The notes: generated by a model from the sequence alone, not told the origin. Positions 1-8,989 are shown, counted from the first letter of the stretch. The stretch: DNA of 64,000 nt from Sphingomonas alpina (GCF_014490665.1 NZ_CP061038.1:3224001-3288000); one strand, 5' to 3'. Made by a program: numbers and translations.

Positions 1-151
1 AGCCCGCCTCTTTCAGCTTGTTGATTCGGCGCCAGCATGGCGGCTGCGACAGGCCGACCATGTCGGCGATCTCACTTGTCGAACGCGAAGAATCAGCCTG
101 CAGAATCTCCAGAATCTTCAGATCGAACTCATCCAAGTCATCAAGCATCAT
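1..151 (-). CDS. Lrp/AsnC family transcriptional regulator (N-terminal part, cut by window edge)
   Basis: The minus strand from 151 reads MMLDDLDEFDLKILEILQ and continues through SEIADMVGLSQ and CWRRINKLKEAG, the N-terminal winged-helix domain of Lrp/AsnC regulators, in which LD..D..IL..LQ.. and the recognition helix LS...W.RI..L...G are diagnostic. About 50 residues are visible; the ligand-binding RAM domain lies outside the window. The gene is divergent from the leucine dehydrogenase, so it probably controls that gene in response to an amino acid (inference from position). Two ATG codons in tandem (149-151 and 146-148) make the exact start ambiguous. Confidence 0.85.
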   Translation of the reverse strand, partial: MMLDDLDEFDLKILEILQADSSRSTSEIADMVGLSQPPCWRRINKLKEAG

Positions 152-210
152 TTATTCTTTCAATCTACAATCTACAATATTTTTATACTGAAATAGAGCC
201 GATTTAGCTC

Positions 211-222
211 AATTGCGCAATT
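211..222. promoter_or_regulatory. Perfect 12-bp palindrome between Lrp and leucine dehydrogenase, candidate operator
   Basis: AATTGCGCAATT is a perfect dyad in an AT-rich stretch (152-268) between two divergent genes. TTGCGCAA-type dyads are typical of Lrp/AsnC-type sites, and the divergent gene encodes such a regulator. The role as an operator is inference; no -10/-35 pair was firmly identified. Confidence 0.45.
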
Positions 223-268
223 TTTATCAGCTTCACCCATGGTAATTATCGACCGGAAGGAGAAGCAG

Positions 269-1330
269 ATGATCGCCCAAGCCCTGCGTCCGGCCGATTT
301 CGAGGAATGCCTGCACGTCATCGACGACAAGGCCAGCGGTGTTCAGGGGGTCATTGCGATTCATTCAATGGCCCGCGGCCCCGCGGCCGGCGGGTGCCGG
401 TTCTGGCATTACGACTCTCCGGCGGCGATGCACGCCGACGCCGTCCGGCTGGCGCGCGGCATGAGCTACAAGAACGCCATGGCCGACCTGCCCTTTGGCG
501 GGGGCAAGGCGGTGCTGCGCCGCCCCACCGGGTCATTCGACCGCGCCACGGTCTTTCGCGTGTTCGCAGACGCCGTGGCGGCACTGGACGGCGCCTATAT
601 CACGGCCGAGGATGTCGGTACGAGCATCGCCGACATGAAGGCCGTCCGTGAGCGCACCCGCTATGTGGCGGGGCTTGAGCCCCGTCCCGGCAAGGCCGGC
701 GGGGACCCTTCGCCCTGGACCGCGCTGGGAATCTTCGAATCGATGAAGGCGACTACTCGCTTTGCGCTCGGATCCGAGCTCAAGGGATTAACCGTCGCGG
801 TGCAGGGCACCGGTAATGTCGGCATGCATTTGTGCCGTCTGCTCGCGGATGCAGGAGCAAAGCTCATCGTTGCGGATGTCGATCGGCATCGCGTGGAGCA
901 AGTGACCCTTGCCCTCGGCGCGCGCGCGGTGAGCGTGGAAGAGATCATCGGGGTCGAGGCGGATGTCTTCGCACCCTGCGCCCTTGGCGGGGTCCTCGAT
1001 GCGGCCAGCATTCCGCGGCTCCGCGCCCGAATCGTCTGCGGCGGGGCCAACAATCAGCTGGCGACCGAAAGCGACGGGCAAATGCTGCTCGACCGCGGCA
1101 TCACCTATGCTCCCGATTATGTCGTCAATGCCGGTGGCATCATCAATGTCGCCGCCGAATATCTGGGCGAGACACCGGGACAGGTGCACGAACGCGTGCG
1201 GAAGATTCCCGACCGCCTCCAGGTCATCCTGGCGCGCGCGGCGGCAGTGGGTGAACCGACCAACATCATCGCCGATGGCCTCGCCCGGCAAATCATCGCC
1301 GATGCGCGGCCGGTACCGATACATGCGTGA
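269..1330 (+). CDS. ldh: Glu/Leu/Phe/Val dehydrogenase, probably leucine dehydrogenase
   Basis: NAD-dependent oxidative deamination of a branched-chain or aromatic amino acid to its 2-oxo acid, in the cytosol. The 353-aa protein has the family's substrate lysine (SYKNA, K68), catalytic lysine in LPFGGGK (K80), catalytic aspartate in AEDVG (D115), and a dinucleotide-binding GTGNVG at about 180-185. With the start at 269 these numbers coincide with those of Bacillus leucine dehydrogenase, and AAGGAG lies a few bases upstream, so I prefer 269 to the in-frame ATG at 239. It is divergent from an Lrp-type regulator, and its stop overlaps the next gene. Leucine versus phenylalanine specificity cannot be settled by eye. 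Confidence 0.88.
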   Translation: MIAQALRPADFEECLHVIDDKASGVQGVIAIHSMARGPAAGGCRFWHYDSPAAMHADAVRLARGMSYKNAMADLPFGGGKAVLRRPTGSFDRATVFRVFADAVAALDGAYITAEDVGTSIADMKAVRERTRYVAGLEPRPGKAGGDPSPWTALGIFESMKATTRFALGSELKGLTVAVQGTGNVGMHLCRLLADAGAKLIVADVDRHRVEQVTLALGARAVSVEEIIGVEADVFAPCALGGVLDAASIPRLRARIVCGGANNQLATESDGQMLLDRGITYAPDYVVNAGGIINVAAEYLGETPGQVHERVRKIPDRLQVILARAAAVGEPTNIIADGLARQIIADARPVPIHA

Positions 1331-1586
1331 CCTGGCGGTCGTCGAATTTCGGATACGCGCCCTGGCCGATGTGCAGACGCTGCTGCGGCTGGTCAACAAC
1401 TTCGCCCAGCGCGGCCTGACGCCGTCGGACCTGACGGCGCGGGTCGACGGCGCCTGGCTGGACATCTCGATCCGCCAGCCAGGCCTCGACCCAATGGGCG
1501 CTTCGCTGATCGCCGAGAAGATGCGCGCGACGCATCAGGTGAGTGCCGTGGAGATTCGAGCGCCCTGGGAAATGGTGCGCCAATGA
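1323..1586 (+). CDS. Small ACT-like protein coupled to leucine dehydrogenase
   Basis: An 87-aa protein starting MRDLAVVEFRIRALADVQTL and ending in EIRAPWEMVRQ. The ATG lies inside the last codons of the dehydrogenase (8-base overlap), so translation is probably coupled. The alternation of a hydrophobic strand, helix (LLRLVNNFAQRG), strands (LTARVDGAWLDISI) and a second helix (MGASLIAEKMRA) fits the beta-alpha-beta-beta-alpha-beta ferredoxin fold of ACT domains, as in the small subunit of acetohydroxyacid synthase. I see no catalytic motif. A role as an amino-acid sensor or regulatory subunit is inference from fold and position. Confidence 0.65.
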   Translation: MRDLAVVEFRIRALADVQTLLRLVNNFAQRGLTPSDLTARVDGAWLDISIRQPGLDPMGASLIAEKMRATHQVSAVEIRAPWEMVRQ

Positions 1587-1651
1587 ACCGGATGCTCCAC
1601 CTCGCAAACACCCCCTATCGTCGAGCCTTTATTCGCCCCATTTAGGCGGGC

Positions 1652-2080
1652 ATGCACCGCGACACGACGACAGCTCAGGGAACCGGCCGGCCGCTGACAC
1701 CGGGCGAGGTCGCACTTGCCCGGTCGATGTACCATGACGGCATCGACCTGAGCGGGATCGAGATACGCCGCCGGAAATGGTTCTTCCTTCAACCGCGCAA
1801 CACCGTCATGGCGCCGACCGGCCATGTTCATTTCCATCCGCACAGCGACCTGTGGCGCGAAGATTTCAGTATCGAGGATGTCGAACTGCGCGGACTGTTC
1901 CTGCACGAACTCTGTCATATCTGGCAGAGCCAGCGCGGGCTTTTCCTGCCCCTTCGACGTCACCCTTTTTGCCGCTACGATTACGCCATCCGGCCGGGCC
2001 TGCCGTTCCACCGTTACGGCATCGAGCAGCAGGCCGAGATCGTGCGCCACGCCTTTTGCTGCGTTGCGGCCATCCCGTGA
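1652..2080 (+). CDS. HEXXH-motif protein of the sphingomonad 'vgr-related' family
   Basis: A 142-aa protein with IRRRKWFFLQPRNTVMAPTGH followed by HPHSDLWREDF and a putative zinc motif LFLHELCHIWQSQ at about residue 89, then a C-terminal block GIEQQAEIVRHAFCC. The HELCH sequence with a downstream EQQAE is the arrangement of short metallopeptidase-like proteins that are common in sphingomonads and often labelled vgr-related. No signal peptide is obvious. Whether it has peptidase activity is unknown. The gene stands alone between the dehydrogenase unit and a membrane phosphatase. Confidence 0.7.
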   Translation: MHRDTTTAQGTGRPLTPGEVALARSMYHDGIDLSGIEIRRRKWFFLQPRNTVMAPTGHVHFHPHSDLWREDFSIEDVELRGLFLHELCHIWQSQRGLFLPLRRHPFCRYDYAIRPGLPFHRYGIEQQAEIVRHAFCCVAAIP

Positions 2081-2228
2081 CCGGGGCGCCGGATCTCGAT
2101 CGATATGAATCGATCCTGCCCTTCGGAACGGGACAAAAATCAGAGCGCAAATAGCGTTTCGGCCACCCGATTTTGGCAATTGCTTAACCAATTTCCGCGA
2201 TTGAATTCCCCTTCACTGGGAGCCGGGC

Positions 2229-3161
2229 ATGAGCGTTCGCGCGGGTTTGTGGTTATATGCATCACTCGCCTTGATCGGCGTGACCTGCGCCCTCGCGGCC
2301 GCCGGCCTCTCGATCGACTTTGCGAGCAGCGGCATGCGCGGGGTGCTGATGGCCAGCGTGATCCTTCTCGCGCTGCGGCGCGACCGGATCGACAATATGG
2401 TGCTCCGTACGCTGACCGACATCATGGAATGCCTGGGGCTGCTCTCTTTGCTCAGCCTCCTGGGTGCCCTGGCCAGCTATGCCGTGGCGGCGACGACCAC
2501 TGGTTATGTCGATCACCTGCTCGCAGCGATCGACGCGTCGCTCGGCTTCGACTGGGTCGCGTTCTACCGCTTCTTCGCCCATAATCCCGCCGTCGCGCAC
2601 CTCGCCATATTGGCCTATTCCAACATCTTCTATTCGCCAGCGGTCATCCTGGTCGCGCTGGTCGTCACCGGCCGCAGGGATCGCGCGCACATCTTCCTGA
2701 TGGCCTATGCCATCGCGCTGACCGCGACGGTCGCCGCCTTCGCGCTGTTCCCGGCCCAGGGCGCCCTGCTTTATTATATCGGCTGGAAACCCGACTTCAT
2801 GCCGGCGATCGGCCTCGACCATGTCATGGTCATCGCAAATCTGCGCAGCGGTGCCATGACGGTCATCAACCCTGCCACGCTGTCCGGGCTGATCAGCTTT
2901 CCCAGCTTCCATGCCGCCGCCGCATTGCTCTTCATCTGGGCCGCCTGGCCGCTGAAGCTGCTGCGCTGGCCAATGGTGGCGATCAATGTCGCCATGCTCT
3001 TCGCCACGCCGGTCCATGGTTGCCACTACCTGATCGACGTGATCGGCGGGCTGATGATCGCCGGCCTGTCGATCGCGGCCTTGCGGCTGCCCATCATGGC
3101 GATACTGCGCGGCGATGTGCCGCGCCTGGCGCCGAAACTCGCATTGGCGAAGCTCGGTTAA
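2229..3161 (+). CDS. PAP2/Aur1-type membrane phosphatase or phosphotransferase
   Basis: A 310-aa integral membrane protein with about six hydrophobic segments. The phosphatase signature is split as SFPSFHAAAALLF (about 218-230) and HGCHYLIDVIGG (about 258-269), giving the catalytic His and the His/Asp pair of PAP2_3 enzymes related to inositol phosphorylceramide synthase. The substrate is probably a lipid phosphate or a phospholipid head group at the inner membrane; in sphingolipid-containing bacteria a sphingolipid role is possible, but that is inference. Its TAA stop directly abuts the stop of the convergent threonine synthase gene. Confidence 0.78.
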   Translation: MSVRAGLWLYASLALIGVTCALAAAGLSIDFASSGMRGVLMASVILLALRRDRIDNMVLRTLTDIMECLGLLSLLSLLGALASYAVAATTTGYVDHLLAAIDASLGFDWVAFYRFFAHNPAVAHLAILAYSNIFYSPAVILVALVVTGRRDRAHIFLMAYAIALTATVAAFALFPAQGALLYYIGWKPDFMPAIGLDHVMVIANLRSGAMTVINPATLSGLISFPSFHAAAALLFIWAAWPLKLLRWPMVAINVAMLFATPVHGCHYLIDVIGGLMIAGLSIAALRLPIMAILRGDVPRLAPKLALAKLG

Positions 3162-4391
3162 TCAGAGCACGGCAAGGTCGATCTCAGCGAACCGGTCCAG
3201 CGTCTTCGATGCATCCGCCATCGGATATTTGAGCCCCGTTGCGCAGTTAAACAACACTGCACTCTCGTCTTCATCGACCAGGCCAAGCCGCAACGCCTCG
3301 CGATAAGCGGCCAGCGTCGCGCCGCCCTCGGGACATATCAGCAGGCCATCCTTCAACGCCGCATCCTCGACCGCCTGGAGGATCGCCGGGTCGCCCACCG
3401 CCATGGCTCGCCCGCCGCTTTCACGCACCGCGCGCAGGATCAGGAAGTCGCCGACCGCTTTCGGTACGCGGATTCCGGCCGCGACGGTATGCGCATCTTC
3501 CCAGCGCTCGGCATGTTCCTCGCCCGCTTCGAACGCGCGCACGATCGGCGCGCAGCCCGACGACTGGATCGCGAACATCTTGGGCCGCTCGGATCCGATC
3601 CAGCCCAGCGCCTCCATTTCGGCGAATGCCTTCCACATACCGATCAGCCCGGTGCCGCCGCCGGTCGGGTAGAAGATCGCTTGCGGCAGCTTCCAGCCGA
3701 ACTGCGCGGCCAGTTCCAGACCCATCGTCTTCTTGCCCTCGATCCGATACGGCTCCTTGAGGGTCGAAAAGTCGAACCACAGCCCTTCCGCCGCGCCCTT
3801 GCCGACGATCGCGCCGCAATCGTCGATCAGCCCGTTGACGCGGTAGACGCGCGCACCCTGAGCGGCGATTTCACGGACATTGATCTCCGGCGTATCGTCG
3901 GGACAGAAGACGATCGTCTCGATCCCGCAGCGCGTCGCATAGGCGGCCAGGGCCGCACCGGCATTGCCGTTGGTCGGCATCGCGATCTTTTTAATGCCAA
4001 GCGCCTTGGCCATCGCCACCGCCATGACCAGCCCGCGCGCCTTGAACGATCCCGTCGGCAGCCGCCCTTCGTCCTTGACCAGCACGTTCGGCCCGCCGGA
4101 TTTCGGGATCGGCACCAGCGGCGTCTCGATCTCACCCAGACTGACGATATCGCTGGTACGCCGCACCGGCAGCAGCTCACGCCAGCGCCACAGATCGGTC
4201 GGTCGCGCCGCGATCATCGCACGCGGCGCAACCGCCCGGATTGAGGGCAGGTCATAGCGAACGAGCAATGGTCGCCCCGCTCGCGAGAGGCCGTGAAGCT
4301 GGTCCGCCTCATAGCGCTCGCCGGTCAGCGAGCATTCGAGATGCGTGACGAAGGTCGGGCGATCGGTAGTGAGGTTCGGGTTGATCGGCAC
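3162..4391 (-). CDS. thrC: Threonine synthase (PLP-dependent)
   Basis: Converts O-phospho-L-homoserine to L-threonine. The 409-aa protein has a short N-terminal segment resembling the family's degenerate zinc-ribbon region (THLECSLTGERYEADQ), the PLP lysine in PTGSFKARG (K117), NGNAGAALAAYA, and the phosphate-binding YPTGGGTGLIGM at about 240. This is the type of threonine synthase that resembles the archaeal and plant enzymes. Homoserine dehydrogenase is also in the window (about 52 kb) but not linked. Diaminopropionate ammonia-lyase-like relatives are the main alternative; the fit to threonine synthase is good. Confidence 0.85.
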   Translation of the reverse strand: MPINPNLTTDRPTFVTHLECSLTGERYEADQLHGLSRAGRPLLVRYDLPSIRAVAPRAMIAARPTDLWRWRELLPVRRTSDIVSLGEIETPLVPIPKSGGPNVLVKDEGRLPTGSFKARGLVMAVAMAKALGIKKIAMPTNGNAGAALAAYATRCGIETIVFCPDDTPEINVREIAAQGARVYRVNGLIDDCGAIVGKGAAEGLWFDFSTLKEPYRIEGKKTMGLELAAQFGWKLPQAIFYPTGGGTGLIGMWKAFAEMEALGWIGSERPKMFAIQSSGCAPIVRAFEAGEEHAERWEDAHTVAAGIRVPKAVGDFLILRAVRESGGRAMAVGDPAILQAVEDAALKDGLLICPEGGATLAAYREALRLGLVDEDESAVLFNCATGLKYPMADASKTLDRFAEIDLAVL

Positions 4392-4409
4392 GCGGCCCTC
4401 CTATCGGTT

Positions 4410-4637
4410 CTAACGCGCCATTGCATTCAGCCAAGCGGCGAGGAACTCGAGTCCATATCCGACAACCGCCAGGACCGGCAGAACAAATGCATAGGAGAGC
4501 GCTGCCACGCGCAAGCTGCGGGAATAGCCCGGCAAGAACAGGAACCAGACGAAGATGATCGGCCAGGCGATCAGCCCCAGCATGAACAGCGCGTTGACTG
4601 CGCGCGGTTCCTGGGCCGGGGCTACCGATCCGATCAC
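4410..4637 (-). CDS. Small two-helix membrane protein
   Basis: A 75-aa protein with hydrophobic segments at about 15-35 (ALFMLGLIAWPIIFVWFLFL) and 45-65. The start overlaps the grpE stop by 4 bases (ATGA), so it is read in the grpE operon. I do not recognise a family. Confidence 0.6.
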   Translation of the reverse strand: MIGSVAPAQEPRAVNALFMLGLIAWPIIFVWFLFLPGYSRSLRVAALSYAFVLPVLAVVGYGLEFLAAWLNAMAR

Positions 4638-5179
4638 CCCGCCTTCGCGACCCCGACCAATGCCGGCCGCAGCAACCGGTCCTTGATCATGTAACCCGCC
4701 TGCATTTCCTGCACGACGGTGCCCGGCTTCTCATCGCTCGGTATTTCGAACATCGCCTGATGACGGTTGGGATCGAGCGTCTCGCCCAGCACGGTCATCC
4801 TGGTAATGCCGTGACGCTGGAACACCGATTCGAGCTCGCGGCCGGTCGCTTCCAGGCCTGCGACCAGACCTTTCATCTTCTCGTCGTCGCGCAATTCGGC
4901 CGGGATCGCGTCGAGTCCCCGCGCCAGATTGTCGGCCACCGACAACAGGTCACGGGCAAAAGCGGTCGCGGCATAGGAGCGCGCATCGGCCGCCTCCTTT
5001 TCGGCGCGGCGGCGGACATTCTGCGCTTCGGCGTGCGCATAGAGCAGCCCGGACTTGGCCTCGGCCAGTTCGGCCTCCAGCCTGGCCAGGCGGTCCTCGG
5101 CGATCGGGTCCGATGCAGCCGGGGTGGGTTCCGCCATGTCGATCGTCTCGGTCGCTTCGGTCTTTTCGTCTTCGATCAT
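4634..5179 (-). CDS. grpE: Nucleotide exchange factor GrpE
   Basis: Co-chaperone that releases ADP from DnaK. The 181-aa protein has an acidic N-terminus, a long coiled-coil helix (RLARLEAELAEAKSGLLYAHAEAQNVRRRAEKE split over about 30-68) and the C-terminal beta domain ending in GYMIKDRLLRPALVGVAKAG, the GrpE signature. It lies 41 bp downstream of hrcA on the same strand, the classical hrcA-grpE heat-shock order. No CIRCE inverted repeat is visible directly upstream. Confidence 0.95.
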   Translation of the reverse strand: MIEDEKTEATETIDMAEPTPAASDPIAEDRLARLEAELAEAKSGLLYAHAEAQNVRRRAEKEAADARSYAATAFARDLLSVADNLARGLDAIPAELRDDEKMKGLVAGLEATGRELESVFQRHGITRMTVLGETLDPNRHQAMFEIPSDEKPGTVVQEMQAGYMIKDRLLRPALVGVAKAG

Positions 5180-5220
5180 GTCTTCGCTTCAGTCCTGTTA
5201 GGTTTCCGGCCAGCCCGGCC

Positions 5221-6273
5221 TCAACTCATCAGCCGCGCCAGTGTCGCGGCGGTAAAATCAACCATTGGCACAACCCGCGCATAGTTCAACCTTGTCGGGC
5301 CAATGACCCCGACAACGCCGACGACGCGCCCGTCGAGCCCACGAAACGGCTTGGCGATGACCGAGGATCCCGACAGCGAGAAGAGTTTGTTCTCCGCCCC
5401 GATAAAGATCCGCGTCGCATCCCCCGCGCTTGCGCTGTCGAGCAGATGGGCGATCTCCTGCTTGCCTTCAAGGTCATCGAGCAAAGTGCCGATCCGTTCC
5501 AGATCGGCCGCGGCTGCCGCGTCGATCAGCCGCCCCTGCCCACGCACGATCAGGACCGGGCGGCGATCACTATCCTCGCTCCACACCGCAAGACCGCGCT
5601 CGATCAGGGTGCGCGCGACGCTGTCGAGCAAGGCTCGTTCTTCGCCGATCTCGCGCTCGATCCGCGTCCGTGCCTGAGTCAGGGTCATCCCTGACAGCAT
5701 GGCGGTCATGTAATTGCCCGCCTCGACCAGGGCAGAAGGAGACACGCCCATCGGCAGGTCGACCACGCGATTCTCCACCGCGCCATCCTCACTGACCAAT
5801 ACCGCAAGCGCCTTGTCCGCGGACAGCGGCACGAAACTCATCTGGCGCAGCACCAGTTCGCGCTTGGGCACCATCACCAGCCCGGCACAGGCCGACAGAC
5901 CCGACAGCGCCGCAGTGGTCGCAGCAAGCGCCTCCTCCACCGGTCCGACCTGCGACACGCGCGATTCGATCGCGGCACGCTCCTCCGCCGAGGGCTCGAG
6001 TGCATGCATCATGCCGTCGACGAACAAGCGCAGGCCGATTTCGGTCGGCATCCGCCCCGCACTGGTATGGGGTGCCGCGAGCAGGCCCAGTTCCTCCAGA
6101 TCCTGCATCACGTTGCGGATCGACGCGGGCGACAGGTTGAGTCCCGACAGTTGCGCGATCGTGCGTGAACCGATCGGGCTGCCGGTATCGAGATAGCTCT
6201 CGACCACCACGCGAAACACATCGCGGGCGCGGTCGTTGAGATCGCTGATCGGGGGAGCGGACATACCGGTCAT
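5221..6273 (-). CDS. hrcA: Heat-inducible transcription repressor HrcA
   Basis: Repressor of class I heat-shock genes that binds CIRCE operators. From the ATG at 6273 the protein is 350 aa, the usual length; the reading frame extends further upstream, but that part is Arg/Cys-rich and unlike HrcA. An N-terminal winged helix is visible (LNDRARDVFRVVVESYLDTG, then GSRTIAQLSGLNLSPASIRN), followed by LEELGLL..PHTSAGR and, near the end, GVVGVIGPTRLNYARVVPMV, which are HrcA hallmarks. An alternative start is ATG 6264. It heads the hrcA-grpE unit. Confidence 0.94.
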   Translation of the reverse strand: MTGMSAPPISDLNDRARDVFRVVVESYLDTGSPIGSRTIAQLSGLNLSPASIRNVMQDLEELGLLAAPHTSAGRMPTEIGLRLFVDGMMHALEPSAEERAAIESRVSQVGPVEEALAATTAALSGLSACAGLVMVPKRELVLRQMSFVPLSADKALAVLVSEDGAVENRVVDLPMGVSPSALVEAGNYMTAMLSGMTLTQARTRIEREIGEERALLDSVARTLIERGLAVWSEDSDRRPVLIVRGQGRLIDAAAAADLERIGTLLDDLEGKQEIAHLLDSASAGDATRIFIGAENKLFSLSGSSVIAKPFRGLDGRVVGVVGVIGPTRLNYARVVPMVDFTAATLARLMS

Positions 6274-6295
6274 ATGGGGCGGCGCGACGCGCGGC

Positions 6296-6793
6296 TCAAC
6301 GCTTGCCGATGAAGTCGGCGATCGGCAGCATCTCCGGTGCCGTCCGCAACGCCTCCGCCATCGCCTGGCCGGTTTGCAGATTGCAGCCATAATAAAGCGT
6401 CAGCTTGTCGGTCGCCGTACCTGATTTCCATTGCACGTCCACGCTGGGCATATCGGTCGCCGCGTCAACACAATCGGGCTGGCCGGGGGTGATGTCGCGC
6501 GTGCCCTTGGGCCGATAGGGCGCGAGCACTTTGGCGAAGGCAGCGAATTGATCGGGCGAGGCGGCGAATTTGCGGTCGCCGGTGATCACCGTGTGCTGCA
6601 TGCCCGTGAACGTCCCGGTTCCGTCCGACGCGATCGTGACACGATAAACCGGGCAGAGGCCATAACAGGGCGCGGTTTCGTACACGATCGCCCCCGGCTC
6701 AGCAGTCTGCGGCTCGGCCGGTTTCGGGGCTACCGCGCATCCGGCAAGCAGAAGCGCGGAGGACAGGAGAGTGCGCAGGACGGTCGATCGCAT
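6296..6793 (-). CDS. DUF6438 domain lipoprotein
   Basis: A 165-aa protein with a lipoprotein signal MRSTVLRTLLSSALLLAGCA (lipobox LLAGC). The mature part contains YETAPCYGLCPVYRVTI, the CxxxCP-type signature of DUF6438, and a second cysteine pair (PDCVD..., YYGCN). The ATG at 6793 is preceded by GAGGAAAC, and I chose it over an in-frame ATG 33 bases upstream because it starts the signal peptide. Envelope location is clear; function is unknown. It lies upstream of hrcA on the same strand. Confidence 0.8.
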   Translation of the reverse strand: MRSTVLRTLLSSALLLAGCAVAPKPAEPQTAEPGAIVYETAPCYGLCPVYRVTIASDGTGTFTGMQHTVITGDRKFAASPDQFAAFAKVLAPYRPKGTRDITPGQPDCVDAATDMPSVDVQWKSGTATDKLTLYYGCNLQTGQAMAEALRTAPEMLPIADFIGKR

Positions 6794-6890
6794 CGGGGTT
6801 TCCTCAAGCGGTTCGAAACTGCGCACAACACTGGCGCGTTCGAGGCGACCCGTCTAGGTGGCGTGCCGACCCGTTTTCTGGAGAACAACT

Positions 6891-7607
6891 ATGCGCCCAT
6901 CCGGCCGCACCCCCGATCAGATGCGCACGATCACGATCGAACCGCGCTTTACCCGCCATGCCGAGGGATCGGTGCTGATCGGTTTCGGCGATACCAAGGT
7001 GCTGGTGACAGCTTCGGTCGAGGAGCGTCTGCCGCCATGGATGCGCGGCAAGGGCGAAGGCTGGGTCACCGCGGAATATGGCATGCTGCCCCGCGCCACC
7101 CACACCCGCGGCAGCCGTGAAGCGGCCAAAGGCAAGCAGTCTGGCCGCACCCAGGAAATCCAGCGCTTGATCGGGCGCTCCCTTCGCGCGGTGACCGACC
7201 TGAAGCTGCTCGGCGAGCGCCAGATCACACTCGATTGCGACGTGATCCAGGCCGATGGCGGCACGCGCACCGCATCGATCTCCGGCGCATGGGTCGCGCT
7301 GCGCCTCGCCATCGACGGGCTGATGGCCGAGGGCAAGCTGACCGCCGATCCGCTGACCCAGAAGGTCGCGGCGGTGTCGTGCGGCATCTATCAGGGCACG
7401 CCTGTGCTCGACCTCGATTATGACGAGGATTCCAACGCCGACGCCGATGCCAATTTCGTGCTGCTCGAAAACGGCAACATCGCCGAAGCACAGGCCACTG
7501 CCGAAGGCGCGACTTATGACGAGGAAGCCTTGTTGCGTCTGCTGCGTTTGGCACGCATCGGCTGCGCGGACATCTTCGCGGCACAGGCAAAGGCGGTCGC
7601 GAAATGA
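6891..7607 (+). CDS. rph: Ribonuclease PH
   Basis: 3'-5' phosphorolytic exoribonuclease that trims tRNA precursors. The 238-aa protein starts [18 protein letters not shown] and has the RNase PH landmarks [41 protein letters not shown] and the [16 protein letters not shown] active-site block, plus [17 protein letters not shown]. Start 6891 gives the standard N-terminus. It overlaps the next gene rdgB by 4 bases (ATGA), a common alphaproteobacterial pair. Confidence 0.96.
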   Translation: MRPSGRTPDQMRTITIEPRFTRHAEGSVLIGFGDTKVLVTASVEERLPPWMRGKGEGWVTAEYGMLPRATHTRGSREAAKGKQSGRTQEIQRLIGRSLRAVTDLKLLGERQITLDCDVIQADGGTRTASISGAWVALRLAIDGLMAEGKLTADPLTQKVAAVSCGIYQGTPVLDLDYDEDSNADADANFVLLENGNIAEAQATAEGATYDEEALLRLLRLARIGCADIFAAQAKAVAK

Positions 7608-8248
7608 GTGGAGAAGGCAGCGGGTCCCAGGCGATCCGCAAGCTCGTCCCCGGCAAACTGATCATCGCCAGTCATAATGAGGGCAAGGTGCGCGAGATTC
7701 GCGAGCTGCTCGGCCCGTACGGCATCGAGCCGATTTCGGCTGCCGAACTCGACCTGCCCGAACCGGAGGAGACCGGCACCACCTTCGTCGCCAATGCCGA
7801 GTTGAAGGCGCTGCAGGCGGCCGACCTGTCCGGCTTCCCCGCACTGGCCGACGATAGCGGCCTGTGCGTCGATGCGCTGAACGGTGAGCCGGGCATTTTC
7901 TCGGCACGCTGGGCCGGGGAGTCGCGCGATTTCGGTGTGGCGATGTCCCTGGTCAACGACCGGCTCGATGCGCTTGAGCCGGAAGCAGGGCTCCCGGAAA
8001 TCAGTCGGGACGCACATTTCGTCTGCGCGCTCGCGCTTGCCTGGCCCGACGGTCACGTCGAATGGTTCGAGGGACGGGTCGAAGGCGCGCTCGTCTGGCC
8101 GCCCCGCGGCGCGAACGGCTTCGGCTATGATGCGATGTTCCTGCCTGACGGCGGTAGCGAGACGTTCGGCGAGATGGATCCAGACGCAAAGCACGCGATC
8201 AGCCACCGCGCCGATGCGTTCCGGCAATTGGTGACCGCAGTCCTTTAA
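7604..8248 (+). CDS. rdgB: RdgB/HAM1 family non-canonical purine NTP pyrophosphatase
   Basis: Hydrolyses ITP/XTP/dITP to monophosphates, cleansing the nucleotide pool. The 214-aa protein has the nucleotide-binding [13 protein letters not shown] near residue 25, [36 protein letters not shown] (in parts, about 83-107), and the C-terminal [12 protein letters not shown] with [10 protein letters not shown]. All are standard for the family. Translationally coupled to rph; the ATG at 7604 overlaps its stop. Confidence 0.95.
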   Translation: MSGEGSGSQAIRKLVPGKLIIASHNEGKVREIRELLGPYGIEPISAAELDLPEPEETGTTFVANAELKALQAADLSGFPALADDSGLCVDALNGEPGIFSARWAGESRDFGVAMSLVNDRLDALEPEAGLPEISRDAHFVCALALAWPDGHVEWFEGRVEGALVWPPRGANGFGYDAMFLPDGGSETFGEMDPDAKHAISHRADAFRQLVTAVL

Positions 8249-8700
8249 ACGACACGCCGATACGCGACACGCCACATCGCCAGCCCGATCGCCGCCGAGA
8301 AGCCTGCAAGGATGATGCTGGTGGCGATCGCGCTGAGAATACGGAACATCAATGTGCGTGCGTCGGACACGGGCATGTCGAACAGCCCGAAGCCATAGGT
8401 CTGCCCGCCGAGGAACAGGGCGAATCCGGCAACCGCGCCGACAACGGCGGCAGCGAGCGGGCCGCGCCTGCCCAGCGCATGGCACACCATCCAGAGCGGC
8501 CCGCCAATCGCGACGATCGCCATTGCCGAAATCACCGCCCCGACGATGAATCCCACCACCAGCGACAATAACGACCATGATCCGCCGAGCAGGATGAGCG
8601 GAACCGCGAACAGGCCCCCCATCAGCCCGCCAGTCCCCAGCGCCAGTCCCGCGCGATCAAGTGTGGTATCGTAACGACGCAGCGCAACCTGCTCGATCAA
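8245..8700 (-). CDS. Four-helix membrane protein of unknown function
   Basis: A 151-aa protein with four hydrophobic segments (about 20-45, 48-75, 80-100, 120-145) rich in Gly/Ala/Leu. Its stop overlaps the convergent rdgB stop by 4 bases. I recognise no family and no catalytic motif. Confidence 0.6.
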   Translation of the reverse strand: MIEQVALRRYDTTLDRAGLALGTGGLMGGLFAVPLILLGGSWSLLSLVVGFIVGAVISAMAIVAIGGPLWMVCHALGRRGPLAAAVVGAVAGFALFLGGQTYGFGLFDMPVSDARTLMFRILSAIATSIILAGFSAAIGLAMWRVAYRRVV

Positions 8701-8989
8701 GTCCGTTCTCCCCGCGAAACGACCTTATCACCGCGCGGCGCGGCGCCCAAGCCCCACCGCGCCCGGATTAGGTATCGATATCGGACATTTCCTATCGCAG
8801 CGTAAAGCCTCCCAATGCCTCGACACATCGTAGAACGTCCTCCTGCGATACCGGCGTTTTCCGCTTCGGTACCGCATAGGCACGATCGTCACCGGCTGTC
8901 CGACCCTGGCGGTCATGAAGCCGTTCGCACCCGAACAACGCTACTCATTGCGCGCGCCTCACAGAACGCAGCATGGCGGGCAAGACGCA
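8701..8989. other. Gap with a possible vestige of a PAS_5-like gene
   Basis: No intact gene is evident. On the minus strand from 8916 to 8728 the translation contains RRTFYDVSRHWEALRCDRKC, which resembles the YWEALR..R..P start of PAS_5-type regulators found in sphingomonads, but it ends after 62 codons without a domain. I read it as a decayed fragment; this is inference and weak. Confidence 0.3.

Noticed and set aside
5180..6295. CIRCE element for hrcA/grpE
   Set aside because: Looked for TTAGCACTC-N9-GAGTGCTAA upstream of hrcA and grpE; not present in the visible gaps.
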